DNA of 64,000 bases from positions 3,139,579 to 3,203,578 of the forward strand of contig NZ_CP031841.1 in the NCBI RefSeq assembly GCF_003432385.1, in the 5' to 3' direction. The position numbers were made by a program, and so were the translations under genes. This document shows, in pieces, positions 51,960 through 61,937 of the stretch. The notes under the pieces are model-generated. The model had not been told where the DNA came from. It saw only the letters and a list, made by a program, of their open reading frames with translations, and searched no databases. Every line of letters starts with the position of its first letter. Position 1 is the stretch's first letter. Source of the stretch: Breoghania sp. L-A4 (lineage in GTDB: Bacteria; Pseudomonadota; Alphaproteobacteria; Rhizobiales; Stappiaceae).

Positions 51960-52871
51960 TTACTTACCGAGGACGTCCCCGGCCTTGAGGCCGCTTTCAG
52001 CCGCATACTCCACCGCCGGCACCTTCGCCGCATCGGCGCGAACACGCTTGATGAGAATGGAGCCTTCGCCGGCGGCGACCGTAACGCCGTCGTCCGACAC
52101 CTCGAGAACCGTGCCGGGAGCGCCGCTCTTGGTGCCAAGGGCGGAATCGAACACTTTCAGTTCGTTTCCGCCGTGCAGCGTCCATGCGCCGGGCTGCGGG
52201 TTCGCGGCGCGGATGATGGCGTAGATCTGCTTGGCCGGCTTGGACCAGTCGATCTCTGCATCCGCCTTGCGGAACCACGATTCATAGGAGCCTTCGTCCA
52301 GGTTCTGGACGATGCGCGGCGCCTTGCCGGCCTTCACCAGTTCGAGCGACTCGATCATCGCGTCGACACCCATCGGGAACAGCTTCTTGAAGTAGACGTC
52401 GCCCAGCGTCTCGTCGGGACCGATCTCGCATTCTTTCTGCAGCAGGATCGGACCTTCATCGAGCCCGTCGTCCGGCCAGAAGATGGTGAGGCCGGTCTTG
52501 GTGGCGCCTTGCGCGATCGGCCAGTTGATCGACGACGGCCCGCGATGCATCGGCAGCAGCGAGGGGTGATACTGGAACGAGCCGTATTTCGGCGCGTCAC
52601 GCACCGCTTCAGGCACGAATAGCAGCACATAAGCCATGATGCAGACGTCCGCCTCGAAGGACTTCATCAGCGCGAGCGCTTCTTCCGTCTTCCAGGACGC
52701 CGGCTGATAGACCGGCAGGCCCTTCTCTTCCGCCAGTTCCTTCAGCGGATCAACGGGCCGGCCCTCCTTGTCCGGCGCCGTGCAGACCGCCACGATATTC
52801 TCTCCGCGTTCCAGAAGCCGCTCGAGCACCGCGCGGCCGAACGCCTGTTGTCCGTGGACGACAATGCGCAT
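51960..52871 (-). CDS. 10-formyl-THF hydrolase/formyltransferase-domain protein (303 aa)
   Basis: Two-domain formyltransferase fold: MRIVVHGQQAFGRAVLERLL at the N-terminus, catalytic region HPSLLPMHRGPSSINW (His and downstream Asp in FWPDDGLDEG), and a C-terminal beta-barrel of the Fmt type. The stretch FWPDDGLDEGPILLQKECEI resembles the hydrolase domain of 10-formyl-THF dehydrogenase (ALDH1L) more than methionyl-tRNA formyltransferase. It lies between frc and fhs, suggesting it moves a formyl group between folate and another acceptor, or releases formate. It may be a dedicated enzyme of oxalate-carbon assimilation; the reaction is not proven. Confidence 0.75.
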   Translation of the reverse strand: MRIVVHGQQAFGRAVLERLLERGENIVAVCTAPDKEGRPVDPLKELAEEKGLPVYQPASWKTEEALALMKSFEADVCIMAYVLLFVPEAVRDAPKYGSFQYHPSLLPMHRGPSSINWPIAQGATKTGLTIFWPDDGLDEGPILLQKECEIGPDETLGDVYFKKLFPMGVDAMIESLELVKAGKAPRIVQNLDEGSYESWFRKADAEIDWSKPAKQIYAIIRAANPQPGAWTLHGGNELKVFDSALGTKSGAPGTVLEVSDDGVTVAAGEGSILIKRVRADAAKVPAVEYAAESGLKAGDVLGK

Positions 52872-52921
52872 TTTCTCACTCCCAGTAACGTCTTGAATCG
52901 GTTCGGCGTTTCCCTGTTCGA

Positions 52922-54169
52922 TCAGATCGCGCCGGCGTCCTTCATGCTTTCGACGGCTTCGGCGCTGAAGCCGAGCACGTCGCGCAGGATCTCGTCGGTA
53001 TGCTCACCCAGAAGCGGCGAACGCTCGACCTCGACCGGCGAGCCCGAAAGCTTGATCGGGCAGCCGACGCTGAGGTATTTGCCGCGCTCGGGATGATCCA
53101 CCTCGACCACCGTGCCGGTATCGCGCAGCGACTGTTCCGCGGCGATTTCCTTCATCGACAGGATCGGGCCGCACGGAATGTTGAGCGGGTTGCACAGGTC
53201 CATGACCTCGAACTTGGTCTTGGTCTTAGTCCAGGCCTCGATGGTGTCGAAGATGGCGCCGAGCTTGTCGAGACGCTCCGCGGGCTTGGCATAGCCTTCC
53301 TGGGTCTTCCACTCCGGCTTGCCGATGAGGTCGCAGATGTTGCCCCACACAGGCGCCTGGGTGATGAAGTAGATGTAGGCGTTGGGATCGGTCTCATACC
53401 CCTTGCACTTCAGAATCCAGCCCGGCTGGCCGCCACCCGAGGCGTTGCCGGCGCGCGGCACCGCATCGCCGAAGGAAATTCCCTCGCCGTACTGGTGGTA
53501 TTCGGTCAGCGGACCGCGCTCCAGACGCTGCTGGTCGCGCAGCTTGACACGGCACAGGTTGAGCACGGCATCCTGCATGGCGGCGGTGACCTTCTGGCCC
53601 TTGCCGGTCTTCTCACGCTGGAACAGCGCCGTGACGATGCCGAGCGCCAGATGCAGACCCGTGCCGCTGTCGCCGATCTGCGCGCCGGTGACCAGCGGCG
53701 GACCGTCGAGGAAGCCCGTCGTCGACGCCGAGCCGCCGGTGCACTGGGCGACATTCTCATAGACCTTGCAGTCCGCGTAGGGACCGGGGCCGAAACCCTT
53801 GATCGAGGCCATGATCATCCGCGGGTTCAATTCCTGGATCCGCTCCCAGGAAAAGCCCATGCGATCGAGCGCGCCGGGTGCGAAGTTTTCCACCAGCACG
53901 TCACAGGCGCGGACCAGTTCCTCGAGAACTTCCTTGCCCTTGTCACTCTTGGTGTTGAGCGTCATGGAGCGCTTGTTGTGGTTGAGCATGGTGAAATACA
54001 GGCTGTCGACATCGGGGATGTCGCGCAGCTGGCCACGGGTGGCGTCACCGACGCCTGGGCGCTCGACTTTGATGCAGTCGGCGCCGAACCATGCCAGCAA
54101 CTGGGTACAGGTCGGGCCCGACTGGACATGGGTGAAGTCGAGGATCTTGACGCCTTCTAGAGCTTTCAT
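52922..54169 (-). CDS. frc: Formyl-CoA:oxalate CoA-transferase (415 aa)
   Basis: Class III CoA transferase that makes oxalyl-CoA from oxalate and formyl-CoA. The catalytic Asp is residue 167 in [10 protein letters not shown], close to Asp169 of the Oxalobacter enzyme; the glycine-rich active-site loop appears in [19 protein letters not shown]. Start ATG 54169 follows AGGAG. Upstream is oxc, downstream the formyltransferase and fhs. Length is as usual. Confidence 0.93.
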   Translation of the reverse strand: MKALEGVKILDFTHVQSGPTCTQLLAWFGADCIKVERPGVGDATRGQLRDIPDVDSLYFTMLNHNKRSMTLNTKSDKGKEVLEELVRACDVLVENFAPGALDRMGFSWERIQELNPRMIMASIKGFGPGPYADCKVYENVAQCTGGSASTTGFLDGPPLVTGAQIGDSGTGLHLALGIVTALFQREKTGKGQKVTAAMQDAVLNLCRVKLRDQQRLERGPLTEYHQYGEGISFGDAVPRAGNASGGGQPGWILKCKGYETDPNAYIYFITQAPVWGNICDLIGKPEWKTQEGYAKPAERLDKLGAIFDTIEAWTKTKTKFEVMDLCNPLNIPCGPILSMKEIAAEQSLRDTGTVVEVDHPERGKYLSVGCPIKLSGSPVEVERSPLLGEHTDEILRDVLGFSAEAVESMKDAGAI

Positions 54170-54212
54170 GGTGTGCTCCTGTTCTTGAGGATTTGCTATT
54201 TCCGGAGCTGGA

Positions 54213-55949
54213 TTATTTCTTCGAAACCACGCTCTGAGGATTGAGATTGCCGATGCGTCCGCTCTCGGTGCCGGCCAGCGGATCAATGATGGCGTTGACC
54301 AGGGTCGGGCGGCCGGAGTCCATGGCTTCGTTGACGGCGCGTGTCAGCTCATCGGGGCTCGTGGCGGTAACGCCGACGCCGCCGAAGGCTTCCATCATCT
54401 TGTCGTAGCGCGCGTCCTTGACGAAGACGGTGGTGCCGGGATCGCGGCCCGTCGGATCAACATCCGTACCGCGATAGATGCCGCCGTTGTTGAACACGAC
54501 CACGCAAATCGGCAGGTTGTAGCGGCAGATGGTCTCCACCTCCATGCCGGAGAAACCGAAGGCGCTGTCGCCCTCGATCGCCAGAACGGGATGACCTGTT
54601 TCCACAGCCGCGCCGATCGCCTGGCCCATGCCGATGCCCATGACGCCCCAGGTGCCCACATCAAGCCGCTTGCGGGGCTTGTGCATGTCGATCACCGAGC
54701 GGGCGAAATCGAGCGTGTTGGCGCCCTCGTTGACGAGGATGGCGTCCGGCCGCTGCTTGATGATGGTCTTCAGAGCGCCGAGCGCGCCGTGGAAGTCCAT
54801 GGGCGAGTTGTTGTTCTGCAGGCGCGGCGCCATCTTGGAGACATTGGTGGAGACCTTCTCCCGGATCGCGTCGGTCCAGGCGGCAGGCGGCGGCGTCCAG
54901 CCCTTGGCGATGCCCTCGAGCAAGGCGGAGACGCAGGAGCCGATATCGCCGACCACCGGAGCCACGATCTCGACGTTGGAGTCCATTTCCTTGGGCTCGA
55001 TGTCGATCTGGATGAACTTCTTGGGCTCCGTGCCCCAGGTCTTGCCCTTGCCGTGCGACAGCAGCCAGTTGAGGCGCGCGCCGATCAGCATCACCACATC
55101 CGCCTCTTTCAGCGCCAGTGAGCGCGCCGCACCCGCCGACTGCGGATGATCGTCTGGCAGCAGCCCCTTGGCCATGCTCATCGGCAGATACGGAATGCCG
55201 CTTTTCTCGACCAGCGCCTTGATGTCGGCATCGGCCTGCGCGTATGCCGCGCCCTTGCCCAGGATGATCAGAGGGCGCTTGGCGCCCTTCAGGACATCCA
55301 GCGCGCGTGCAATGGAGTCGGCGGACGGGATCTGCGCCGGTGCCGGATCGATGACCTTGACCAGCGACTGCGCGCCCTTGGCCGCGTCCATCGCCTGGCC
55401 AAGCAGGGCTGCGGGAAGATCAAGATAGACGCCACCGGGCCGGCCCGAGACGGCGGCGCGGATGGCGCGGGCAACCGCGATCCCGATGTCCTCGGCGTGC
55501 AGCACGCGGAACGCGGCCTTGCACAGCGGCTTGGCGATGGCGAGTTGGTCCATCTCCTCGTAGTCGCCCTGCTGCAGATCGACGATCTCGCGCTCGGACG
55601 AACCGGACATCAGGATCATCGGGTAGCAGTTGGTCTGAGCGTGCGCCAGAGCCGTCAGGCCGTTGAGAAAGCCCGGGGCGGACACCGTCAGGCAGACGCC
55701 CGGCTTCTTCGTCAGAAAGCCCGCGATCGCCGCGGCGTAGCCAGCATGCTGCTCGTGGCGGAACGACAGAACACGCAGACCGGCTGCCTGCATGTAACGG
55801 CCAAGATCGGTGATCGGAATGCCGGGCACGTTATAGATGGTGTTGATGTCATTGAGCTTGAGCGCGTCGATAAGCAGGTGGAAGCCGTCCGTCAGGTCCT
55901 GTGCGGCTTCATCAGTTTTCACATCAACGCTCGGCGCTGTTGCTGACAT
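54213..55949 (-). CDS. oxc: Oxalyl-CoA decarboxylase (578 aa)
   Basis: Thiamine-diphosphate enzyme splitting oxalyl-CoA into formyl-CoA and CO2. Glu66 in [10 protein letters not shown] activates the cofactor; the ThDP/Mg motif is [20 protein letters not shown]...FNN. It has the family extension after [20 protein letters not shown]. It pairs with Frc to form a cycle that consumes oxalate. It is preceded by a GntR gene on the same strand. Confidence 0.95.
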   Translation of the reverse strand: MSATAPSVDVKTDEAAQDLTDGFHLLIDALKLNDINTIYNVPGIPITDLGRYMQAAGLRVLSFRHEQHAGYAAAIAGFLTKKPGVCLTVSAPGFLNGLTALAHAQTNCYPMILMSGSSEREIVDLQQGDYEEMDQLAIAKPLCKAAFRVLHAEDIGIAVARAIRAAVSGRPGGVYLDLPAALLGQAMDAAKGAQSLVKVIDPAPAQIPSADSIARALDVLKGAKRPLIILGKGAAYAQADADIKALVEKSGIPYLPMSMAKGLLPDDHPQSAGAARSLALKEADVVMLIGARLNWLLSHGKGKTWGTEPKKFIQIDIEPKEMDSNVEIVAPVVGDIGSCVSALLEGIAKGWTPPPAAWTDAIREKVSTNVSKMAPRLQNNNSPMDFHGALGALKTIIKQRPDAILVNEGANTLDFARSVIDMHKPRKRLDVGTWGVMGIGMGQAIGAAVETGHPVLAIEGDSAFGFSGMEVETICRYNLPICVVVFNNGGIYRGTDVDPTGRDPGTTVFVKDARYDKMMEAFGGVGVTATSPDELTRAVNEAMDSGRPTLVNAIIDPLAGTESGRIGNLNPQSVVSKK

Positions 55950-56167
55950 TTTCTCTCTCCCGGAAAGCCTTTGGCTCAGGCCATTTGGCTGTGTTTCTTA
56001 GCGCGCGTGCGCAGAGGTTTTTCGATGGCGCACGGCGGCGCCCAGACTGCTCAAAGGATGGGCGCGCGAAGCCCATGCGGTGTGGACAGGCAAACGCCGG
56101 CAGTGGCATTTTCCGGAATCCCGATCATCCTGCCCTCCCCATTTTCGATGCTTTGCCGCCGCGCTGC

Positions 56168-56842
56168 TCAGGCGACATGGAAATTCAGCGCGACGTGGGT
56201 GCGCAGGTTGAACGTGTGTTCGCGCACCAGCCGTTCGGCCAGCTCCGTATCGCGGCTCTCGAGAGCCTCGATGATATGGGTGTGATCCACCACCGACCGA
56301 GTGATGCGGTCGGCTTCGGTGATCGTGCGGGCGCGGATGGCGCGCACGTGGATGAACAAGTCGTCCGCCATCTTGCAGATCTGTGGAGACTTCGACAGCC
56401 TCAGGATCGCCTGATGGAAGCGGATGTTGCTGTCGGAATATTCGTCCATGTGCGCCGACAACTCGCCCTTGTCGACCTCATTGATGATGGTCCGCAACTG
56501 GCCGATTTCCTCGTCGGTCGCCACCTGCGTGGCGATCCGCGCGGACATGCTCTCCAGCGCCGCCCAGGCGAGGATCATGTCGAGGATTTCCGCCTTGGAC
56601 TTGCGCACGATATAGATGCCGCGCCGCGGCACGATGCGCACCAGTCCCTCCTGCTCAAGCCTGGCGAGCGCCTCGCGAAGCGGCGTCCGGCTGATGCCGA
56701 ACTGCTCCGAAAGGCTGCGCTCATCAAGCTTCAGATCAACGTTGTCGTCATAGATGTTCTTCTTGACGATGGCGTCCTTCAGACTGTTGTAGATTGTCGT
56801 CTTCAGGCTGAAGTCTTCAACGATCGGCGATATGTCCAGCAT
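56168..56842 (-). CDS. GntR-family regulator with FCD domain, oxalate operon (224 aa)
   Basis: Winged helix-turn-helix at about residues 15-75 (SLKDAIVKKNIYDDNVDLKL, SLSEQFGISRTPLREALARL) and an FCD effector domain with histidine ligands (RFHQAILRLS, VDHTHIIEAL, REHTFNLRTHV). It lies between tctA and oxc on the same strand. A TGGTA-N7-TACCA palindrome 72 bases upstream, and TGGTATACCA copies near tctC, suggest it controls itself, the importer and the divergent CoA-ligase genes. Confidence 0.85.
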   Translation of the reverse strand: MLDISPIVEDFSLKTTIYNSLKDAIVKKNIYDDNVDLKLDERSLSEQFGISRTPLREALARLEQEGLVRIVPRRGIYIVRKSKAEILDMILAWAALESMSARIATQVATDEEIGQLRTIINEVDKGELSAHMDEYSDSNIRFHQAILRLSKSPQICKMADDLFIHVRAIRARTITEADRITRSVVDHTHIIEALESRDTELAERLVREHTFNLRTHVALNFHVA

Positions 56843-56913
56843 GCTTTCGACCCTGTCTCGGTGCCGGAGCGCCCGTGGGGCGCCGCGGTGGCGGCGAGTG
56901 CGACAATTCGCTC

Positions 56914-56930
56914 TGGTACTTTGTATACCA
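56914..56930. promoter_or_regulatory. Probable GntR operator TGGTA-N7-TACCA
   Basis: The hyphenated palindrome lies upstream of the GntR gene and shares its arms with TGGTATACCA at 60507. TGGTATACCA-like sites are typical for FCD-type GntR proteins. Confidence 0.6.
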
Positions 56931-56979
56931 CCGCGAATTCGCCTTGCATAGACTCATCGCACCCGCCTACAGAAAACAT

Positions 56980-58491
56980 CTAAGCCTTTGATGCCGCCTT
57001 CTTCTTGATGAAGCGCGAGATCATCGGATATGCCGCGAGAAGAACGGCAATGGCGAGGAAAGTCGCCGACAGCGGCCGTTCAACGAACACTGAGACGTCG
57101 CCCTGTGATCCCAGTACGGACTGACGGAACGACTGCTCGGCCAGCGGCCCGAGCACGATCGCCAGCACGGCGGGCGCCACGGGATAGTTCAGCTTGCGAA
57201 GCATGTAACCGACCACACCGAACCCTACCATCAGCCACACATCGTGCATGGTCTGTGTCGGAGCATAGCCACCCACCACGCAGAGGATGAAGATCATCGG
57301 CGCCAGGATCGTGAACTTCAGCGTCAGCACCCGCACGAAGATGGGAATGAACGACAGGTTGATCAGCACCGTAACCACGTTGGCGACGTAAAGCGAACCG
57401 ATGAGACCCCAGACGAAGTCCGGATGCTCTGCGAACAACAGCGGACCGGGACGCAGACCCCAGATGATCATGCCGCCAAGCAGGATCGCCGTGGTCGGCG
57501 AGCCGGGAATGCCCAGCGTGATCATTGGCAGCATGGAGCCGGTGGAGGCGGCGTTGTTGGCCGACTCCGGAGCGGCGACGCCCTTGACGTTACCGCGACC
57601 GAAGCTGTCGGGATCCTTCGAGAAGGTCTTCGCAAGGCCGTAGGACATCAGCGCGGCAGGGGTTGCGCCGGCTGCCGGCAGCATGCCGACAAAGTAGCCG
57701 ATCAGGCTGCCAACGATCGTCGTGCCGAAGTAGTTCTTCACCTGCTTGACGTTGTTGATCATGCCCCGGAAGGTCGACTTGACCTTGTGCACCTGCACGT
57801 CGCCCTTGGTTTCCTCGAGCGTCCACAGCATTTCTCCGATGCCGTAGATACCGATCGCCAGCACCAGGAAGTTAATGCCGTGGAAGAACCCGTCGATGTC
57901 GAAGAAGATCAAGCGCGGCTTGCCGGAGATGACGTCCAGACCGATCGTCGCCAGCACCAGGCCAATGAGGATCGAGAAGATTGTCTTGGGAATGTCGTCC
58001 CCGGACAGTCCGATGAACGTGGCAAAGGCCAGAATCATCAGCGCGAACTCTTCCTGCGGCCCGAACTTCAGGGCAAACGACGCCAGCGGCGGTGCGAAGA
58101 GCGTAAACAGAACGATGGAGATGGTGCCACCGATGAAGGAGGCGACCGCGGCGGTGGCGAGCGCCAGATCGGCCCTGCCCTTCTGCGCCATCGGCCGTCC
58201 GTCAAAGACGGTGGCGACGGCGGTCGATGCCCCCGGAATGCCCAGTGTGATCGAACTCACCGCGCCACCGTACATGGCGCCGTAGTAGATGGCCGCCAGA
58301 AAGATAATCGCGGTGTTGGGCGGCACCAGGAACGTAACGGGCAACAGGATCGCAACGCCGTTGACTGATCCAAGGCCGGGCAGCGCGCCGACGAACAGCC
58401 CGACCGTACAACCGAGTATAAGCATCGCCAGGTTCAGCGGCTCGAACGACTGCAGTATCCCCTGCATTAGTGGCTCAAGGATGGCTTCCAT
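56980..58491 (-). CDS. tctA: Tripartite tricarboxylate transporter, large permease TctA (503 aa)
   Basis: Integral membrane protein of about eleven helices with TctA signatures: LGSVNGVAILLPVTFLVPP, YYGAMYGGAVSSITLGIPGA and SMLPMITLGIPGSPTTAILL. It works with TctB and the periplasmic TctC to import a carboxylate. Since the genes downstream metabolise oxalate, oxalate or a related dicarboxylate is the likely cargo (inference). Confidence 0.93.
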   Translation of the reverse strand: MEAILEPLMQGILQSFEPLNLAMLILGCTVGLFVGALPGLGSVNGVAILLPVTFLVPPNTAIIFLAAIYYGAMYGGAVSSITLGIPGASTAVATVFDGRPMAQKGRADLALATAAVASFIGGTISIVLFTLFAPPLASFALKFGPQEEFALMILAFATFIGLSGDDIPKTIFSILIGLVLATIGLDVISGKPRLIFFDIDGFFHGINFLVLAIGIYGIGEMLWTLEETKGDVQVHKVKSTFRGMINNVKQVKNYFGTTIVGSLIGYFVGMLPAAGATPAALMSYGLAKTFSKDPDSFGRGNVKGVAAPESANNAASTGSMLPMITLGIPGSPTTAILLGGMIIWGLRPGPLLFAEHPDFVWGLIGSLYVANVVTVLINLSFIPIFVRVLTLKFTILAPMIFILCVVGGYAPTQTMHDVWLMVGFGVVGYMLRKLNYPVAPAVLAIVLGPLAEQSFRQSVLGSQGDVSVFVERPLSATFLAIAVLLAAYPMISRFIKKKAASKA

Positions 58492-58526
58492 TTCAGTAAA
58501 CTCCCTCTACCGACATTTTGCTTGTC

Positions 58527-59032
58527 CTAGTAGATCAAATCATAAAGCGGATAGAACAAAGGCTCCGAGTAGCCCTTCGGAAGAGGGATAACCAACGCAC
58601 CTTCAAAGAAGAAAAACAGGAAGGTTGGCGTCGCGACGGAGAGAATGCCCGTCAGTAACCACGTATGCTTTCCCATGATTCGAAGATAGAAAATCAGGAA
58701 GAAGAAGATCGAGAAATACAGGCCGATGATATGCGTTCCGGCCAGTAACAGGATCAGGGCAACGACAGTGGTGCCGACGATCTGGATGGCGCCGGCATCC
58801 ATGAACATCGCCGTGTTGCGCGACTCCGGGGTGGCGCCCATGAACCACTTGACGATGATCGTCAGGCACGAGAGCAGCATCCCCGTCGACAGCCAGAATG
58901 GCCAGACCCCGATCCCGGGCCCGACCCCGGAACCCACCCGATCTGCAGCCCATCGGTGCTCTTGATCATGATTGCGGCGGAGCCGAGTGCCAGCAGTATG
59001 GCAAACAGCAATTCAGCGGTACGAACAGTCAT
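58527..59032 (-). pseudogene. tctB: Small permease TctB with a frameshift
   Basis: ATG 59032 opens MTVRTAELLFAILLALGSAA...IGWVPGSGPGSG. There the frame is lost, and VWPFWLSTGMLLSCLTIIVK...PLPKGYSEPLFYPLYDLIY continues in another frame to 58527. One G missing from the GGGG near 58912 restores a normal 168-residue TctB with four membrane helices. Because neighbouring transporter genes are intact, a sequencing error is plausible. Confidence 0.75.
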
Positions 59033-59164
59033 CCGGTTGATCCTCAACACGCATTTGCCAGGAACGCGTCTCACGCGACACCGCTCTCCCGTGCAGCAAC
59101 GGCTGGCACGGCGTTTTCAGGACGGTGTCTGATGAAAGCTTTCGTTCTAAGTCCGGGTGGTGCC

Positions 59165-59186
59165 AGGCGGGTTAGCGATCCCGCCT
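59165..59186 (-). terminator. Hairpin between tctC and tctB
   Basis: AGGCGGG and CCCGCCT with an 8-base loop, no U-tract. It is placed like the hairpin after dctP and may favour higher TctC levels. Confidence 0.5.
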
Positions 59187-59235
59187 GAGCACATTGTTGC
59201 GGCCGAAATGTCGGCCAGCCTTCGGTTGCCCGGTC

Positions 59236-60243
59236 TTACTGGCCCGTGATGGCGTCAGCACCCACCGATGCGATCAGCGCCTCGTGGCGAGCAAGCTGCG
59301 CCTTGTGGAATGCGGCGAGATCGTCGCCGGCAACCCATTCGGTGCAGTCAAGGCCGTCCTCGACGCAGAACTTCTGCCATTCGTCGGACGTGTACAGCTT
59401 GTGGAACAGATCGATGTACCAGTCGCGAGCTTCAGCCGACATGCCCGGAGGGCCGTTGATCGAGCGCTGCATGTAGTACTCGATATCGTAGCCGAGTTCC
59501 TTGGCCGTCGGCACATCCGGATACGCATCCATGCGCTCGTCGGTGAACTGAACAATCGGCTTGCTCTGACCAGCGCGATAGAACTCGCCCTGCTCGGCCG
59601 GGTTGTTGACGGTCGAGTCGATGTGATTGCCGATCAGGTTCTTGGCAACGGTGCCGCCGCCCGGGAACGGAATGTAGGTCACATCGTACTTGAACTCGTT
59701 TTCCATCATCGCGGTGAGGATGGAATCTTCCTGGCCGGAACCGGTACCGCCGACCTTCCAGTCCTTGCCGGCTGCCTTGACGGCGGCGACATAGCTGTCG
59801 AGATCGGTGATGTCCTTGCGTTCGGAATTGACCCACAGAAGGAAGGTATCGAGCGCCATGCGGCCGATCGGCGTGAACGACAGCGGATCAACGCCCAGGT
59901 TCTCCTGGATGATCGGCGTGGTGTAGAAGCTGTTCAGCGTGACCAGCAGCGTGTGGTCGTCACCGGCCTTATCCTTGAGATAACGCAGTGCTTCAGCGCC
60001 GGAACCGCCCGGCTTGTTGATCGGAATGAACGGACGCGGGGAAAGTTCTTTCTTTTCGATCAAGCCCTGCAGCAAACGCGCAATCTGATCTGCACCACCG
60101 CCGGTACCGGCCATGATGATAAATTCGACCGGTTTGCGCGGCGCCCATTCGGCCATGGCGCTCTGCGGCGCCATTGCTGTTGCTGTCATGCCGAGGCCGA
60201 CAGCGGCCGATATTCCCAAGATAGATAGTCGTGCAGATTTCAT
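59236..60243 (-). CDS. tctC: TctC-type periplasmic binding protein (335 aa)
   Basis: The Sec signal peptide MKSARLSILGISAAVGLGMT...AMA is followed by the Bug/TctC fold: VEFIIMAGTGGGADQIARLL, INKPGGSGAEALRYL, GGTGSGQEDSI and PFPGGGTVAKNLIGNHID. Start ATG 60243 is preceded by GGGAGG. It captures the substrate for TctAB and heads the long minus-strand operon tctC-B-A, GntR, oxc, frc, formyltransferase, fhs. Confidence 0.9.
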   Translation of the reverse strand: MKSARLSILGISAAVGLGMTATAMAPQSAMAEWAPRKPVEFIIMAGTGGGADQIARLLQGLIEKKELSPRPFIPINKPGGSGAEALRYLKDKAGDDHTLLVTLNSFYTTPIIQENLGVDPLSFTPIGRMALDTFLLWVNSERKDITDLDSYVAAVKAAGKDWKVGGTGSGQEDSILTAMMENEFKYDVTYIPFPGGGTVAKNLIGNHIDSTVNNPAEQGEFYRAGQSKPIVQFTDERMDAYPDVPTAKELGYDIEYYMQRSINGPPGMSAEARDWYIDLFHKLYTSDEWQKFCVEDGLDCTEWVAGDDLAAFHKAQLARHEALIASVGADAITGQ

Positions 60244-60393
60244 GACATTCCTCCCAAAGTGGTATGCATTACACGCACTTACCAATGCACAGGCAGTTCC
60301 CTCCAGAACCCGTTACACTGATCCTCTTATTTCCGGCATCCTTTACGCCTCTTTCCAGGCGCTTGATCAGATGCCGAAATTATTATTGGTCTT

Positions 60394-60403
60394 TGGCATA
60401 CCA
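60394..60403. promoter_or_regulatory. Near-palindromic GntR-type site
   Basis: TGGCATACCA differs by one base from the perfect palindrome at 60507. It lies in the divergent region between tctC and the sucC-like gene. A further half-site TGGTAT is at 60260-60265. Confidence 0.5.
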
Positions 60404-60506
60404 CCAAATTTCATCTGAGGCAATGTGGCGCACCCAGAATTGAATAAACTCTCGTCGCAGCCGCCAGACCCGTTGTTTCGTTAGACATAATAAACACGCT
60501 GGCATA

Positions 60507-60516
60507 TGGTATACCA
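60507..60516. promoter_or_regulatory. Perfect palindrome TGGTATACCA, probable GntR operator
   Basis: It is in the 506-base divergent intergenic region between tctC and the CoA-ligase genes. Its arms match those upstream of the GntR gene at 56914. The rest of this region is AT-richer than the flanks and carries no reading frame with a ribosome-binding site. Confidence 0.65.
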
Positions 60517-60749
60517 GAAAAAAATTGGCGAAACCGCAATGAAAAATCAGGTTGGCGGGAAACCGGCTGATGACTCGGACACAGTAGTCGGCAGCCCATA
60601 CTGAACGACCAACCAATTGACTCTAGGGACGAAGCCATTCTGGCATGACGGTTACCGGGATTTGCCCTTCTGCTTATGCTGCAGTGCGGCAATTACTGGA
60701 TGCCCGTCACGCCAAACAAAAAGAATGAACCATTGGAGGAGCTTGGCCG

Positions 60750-61937
60750 ATGAACCTGCATGAATATCAGGCAAAGGAAATCCTTTCGCACTATGCGATC
60801 GCCATTCCGAAAGGACGCATGGCATCCACGGCCGACGAGGCCGGTGCGGTCGCGCGCGAAATCGCCTCGAAGAAATTCGCCGTCAAGGCGCAGGTGCACA
60901 CGGGCGGCCGCGGAAAAGCGGGCGGCGTGCGCATCGTCGCCACATCGGAAAGCGCCCGCGACGCTGCCCGCGCCATGCTCGGCAGCGTGCTGGTGACCGA
61001 TCAGTCCGGCCCCAAGGGCAGTCAGGTTTCCCAAGTCTACGTGGAAGCCGGCGAGGATGTCGCGCAATCGCTTTATGTTGCATTGCTCATCGACCAGAAG
61101 GCCGGCCAAATGGCGCTGGTGGCATCGCGCGAAGGCGGCGAGGATTTCGAGGAGCTGGCCGCGCGCAATCCCGAGATGATGGTGATTCTGCCGCTCGACG
61201 CCGCCGCCCCGCCCGCGCGCAAGGCGCTCAAGGGCTTTGCCGGAAAACTCGGGCTCAGCGGCGCGCTCGCCGATTCTGCCGCCGATCTTTTCCGCGCGCT
61301 CGCCAAGGCGTTTGTCGATCTCGACGCGAGCCTCATCGAGATCAATCCGCTCGCGGTGACGGAAGACGGCCGGCTCGTGGCCCTCGACGTCAAGATGGTG
61401 CTGGACGACAATGCGTTGGCCCGGCATCCGGAGCTCGCGGTTCTGCGCGACCAGGACGACCTGGATCCGGTCGAACTGGAGGCCCAGCGCCACGAGGTCA
61501 ACTTCGTGCGCATGGATGGCGACATCGGCGTCGCGGTCAACGGCGCGGGTCTGGCGCTCGCCACCAACGACATGCTGGTGGAAGCCGGAGGCCGGCCGGC
61601 CAACTTCATGGACATCCGCACCACCGCCACCAGCCTGCAGATCTCGCGCGGTTTTGATCTGGTGCTCAAGACTCCAGGGCTGAAGGTGCTGCTGGTCAAC
61701 ATCCACGGCGGCGGCATGACGCCGTGTGACACAGTGGCCGAGGGGCTGGGCATCTCGATCCGCCGCACCGGCGCCAAACTGCCGATCGTCCTGCGGCTGG
61801 CGGGAAACAATGCGGACTTCGCCCGCCGGTTCCTGAAAAACTGCGGCGTCGTCTTCCACGATGCACAGGACATGAACGAGGCGGTCGCGACCGCTGTCGC
61901 CCTCGCCCGAGGCACCAAGAAAGGGGCGGCGAAATGA
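60750..61937 (+). CDS. Succinate/malate-CoA ligase beta-subunit family protein (395 aa)
   Basis: ATP-grasp subunit of an ADP-forming acyl-CoA synthetase. It begins MNLHEYQAKEILSHYAIAIP; the nucleotide-binding segment VKAQVHTGGRGKAGGV is at about 44-60; EINPLAVTEDG and the CoA-ligase domain LLVNIHGGGMTPCDTVAEGL follow. GGAGGAGC precedes the ATG. It overlaps the alpha-subunit gene (ATGA). Position opposite the oxalate operon and shared GntR-type sites suggest a dedicated CoA ligase for an imported dicarboxylate rather than the citric-acid-cycle enzyme. The substrate cannot be read from sequence. Confidence 0.85.
   Translation: MNLHEYQAKEILSHYAIAIPKGRMASTADEAGAVAREIASKKFAVKAQVHTGGRGKAGGVRIVATSESARDAARAMLGSVLVTDQSGPKGSQVSQVYVEAGEDVAQSLYVALLIDQKAGQMALVASREGGEDFEELAARNPEMMVILPLDAAAPPARKALKGFAGKLGLSGALADSAADLFRALAKAFVDLDASLIEINPLAVTEDGRLVALDVKMVLDDNALARHPELAVLRDQDDLDPVELEAQRHEVNFVRMDGDIGVAVNGAGLALATNDMLVEAGGRPANFMDIRTTATSLQISRGFDLVLKTPGLKVLLVNIHGGGMTPCDTVAEGLGISIRRTGAKLPIVLRLAGNNADFARRFLKNCGVVFHDAQDMNEAVATAVALARGTKKGAAK

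Noticed and set aside
50240-51988. Plus-strand frame of 582 codons
   Set aside because: Antisense of fhs; no recognisable domain.
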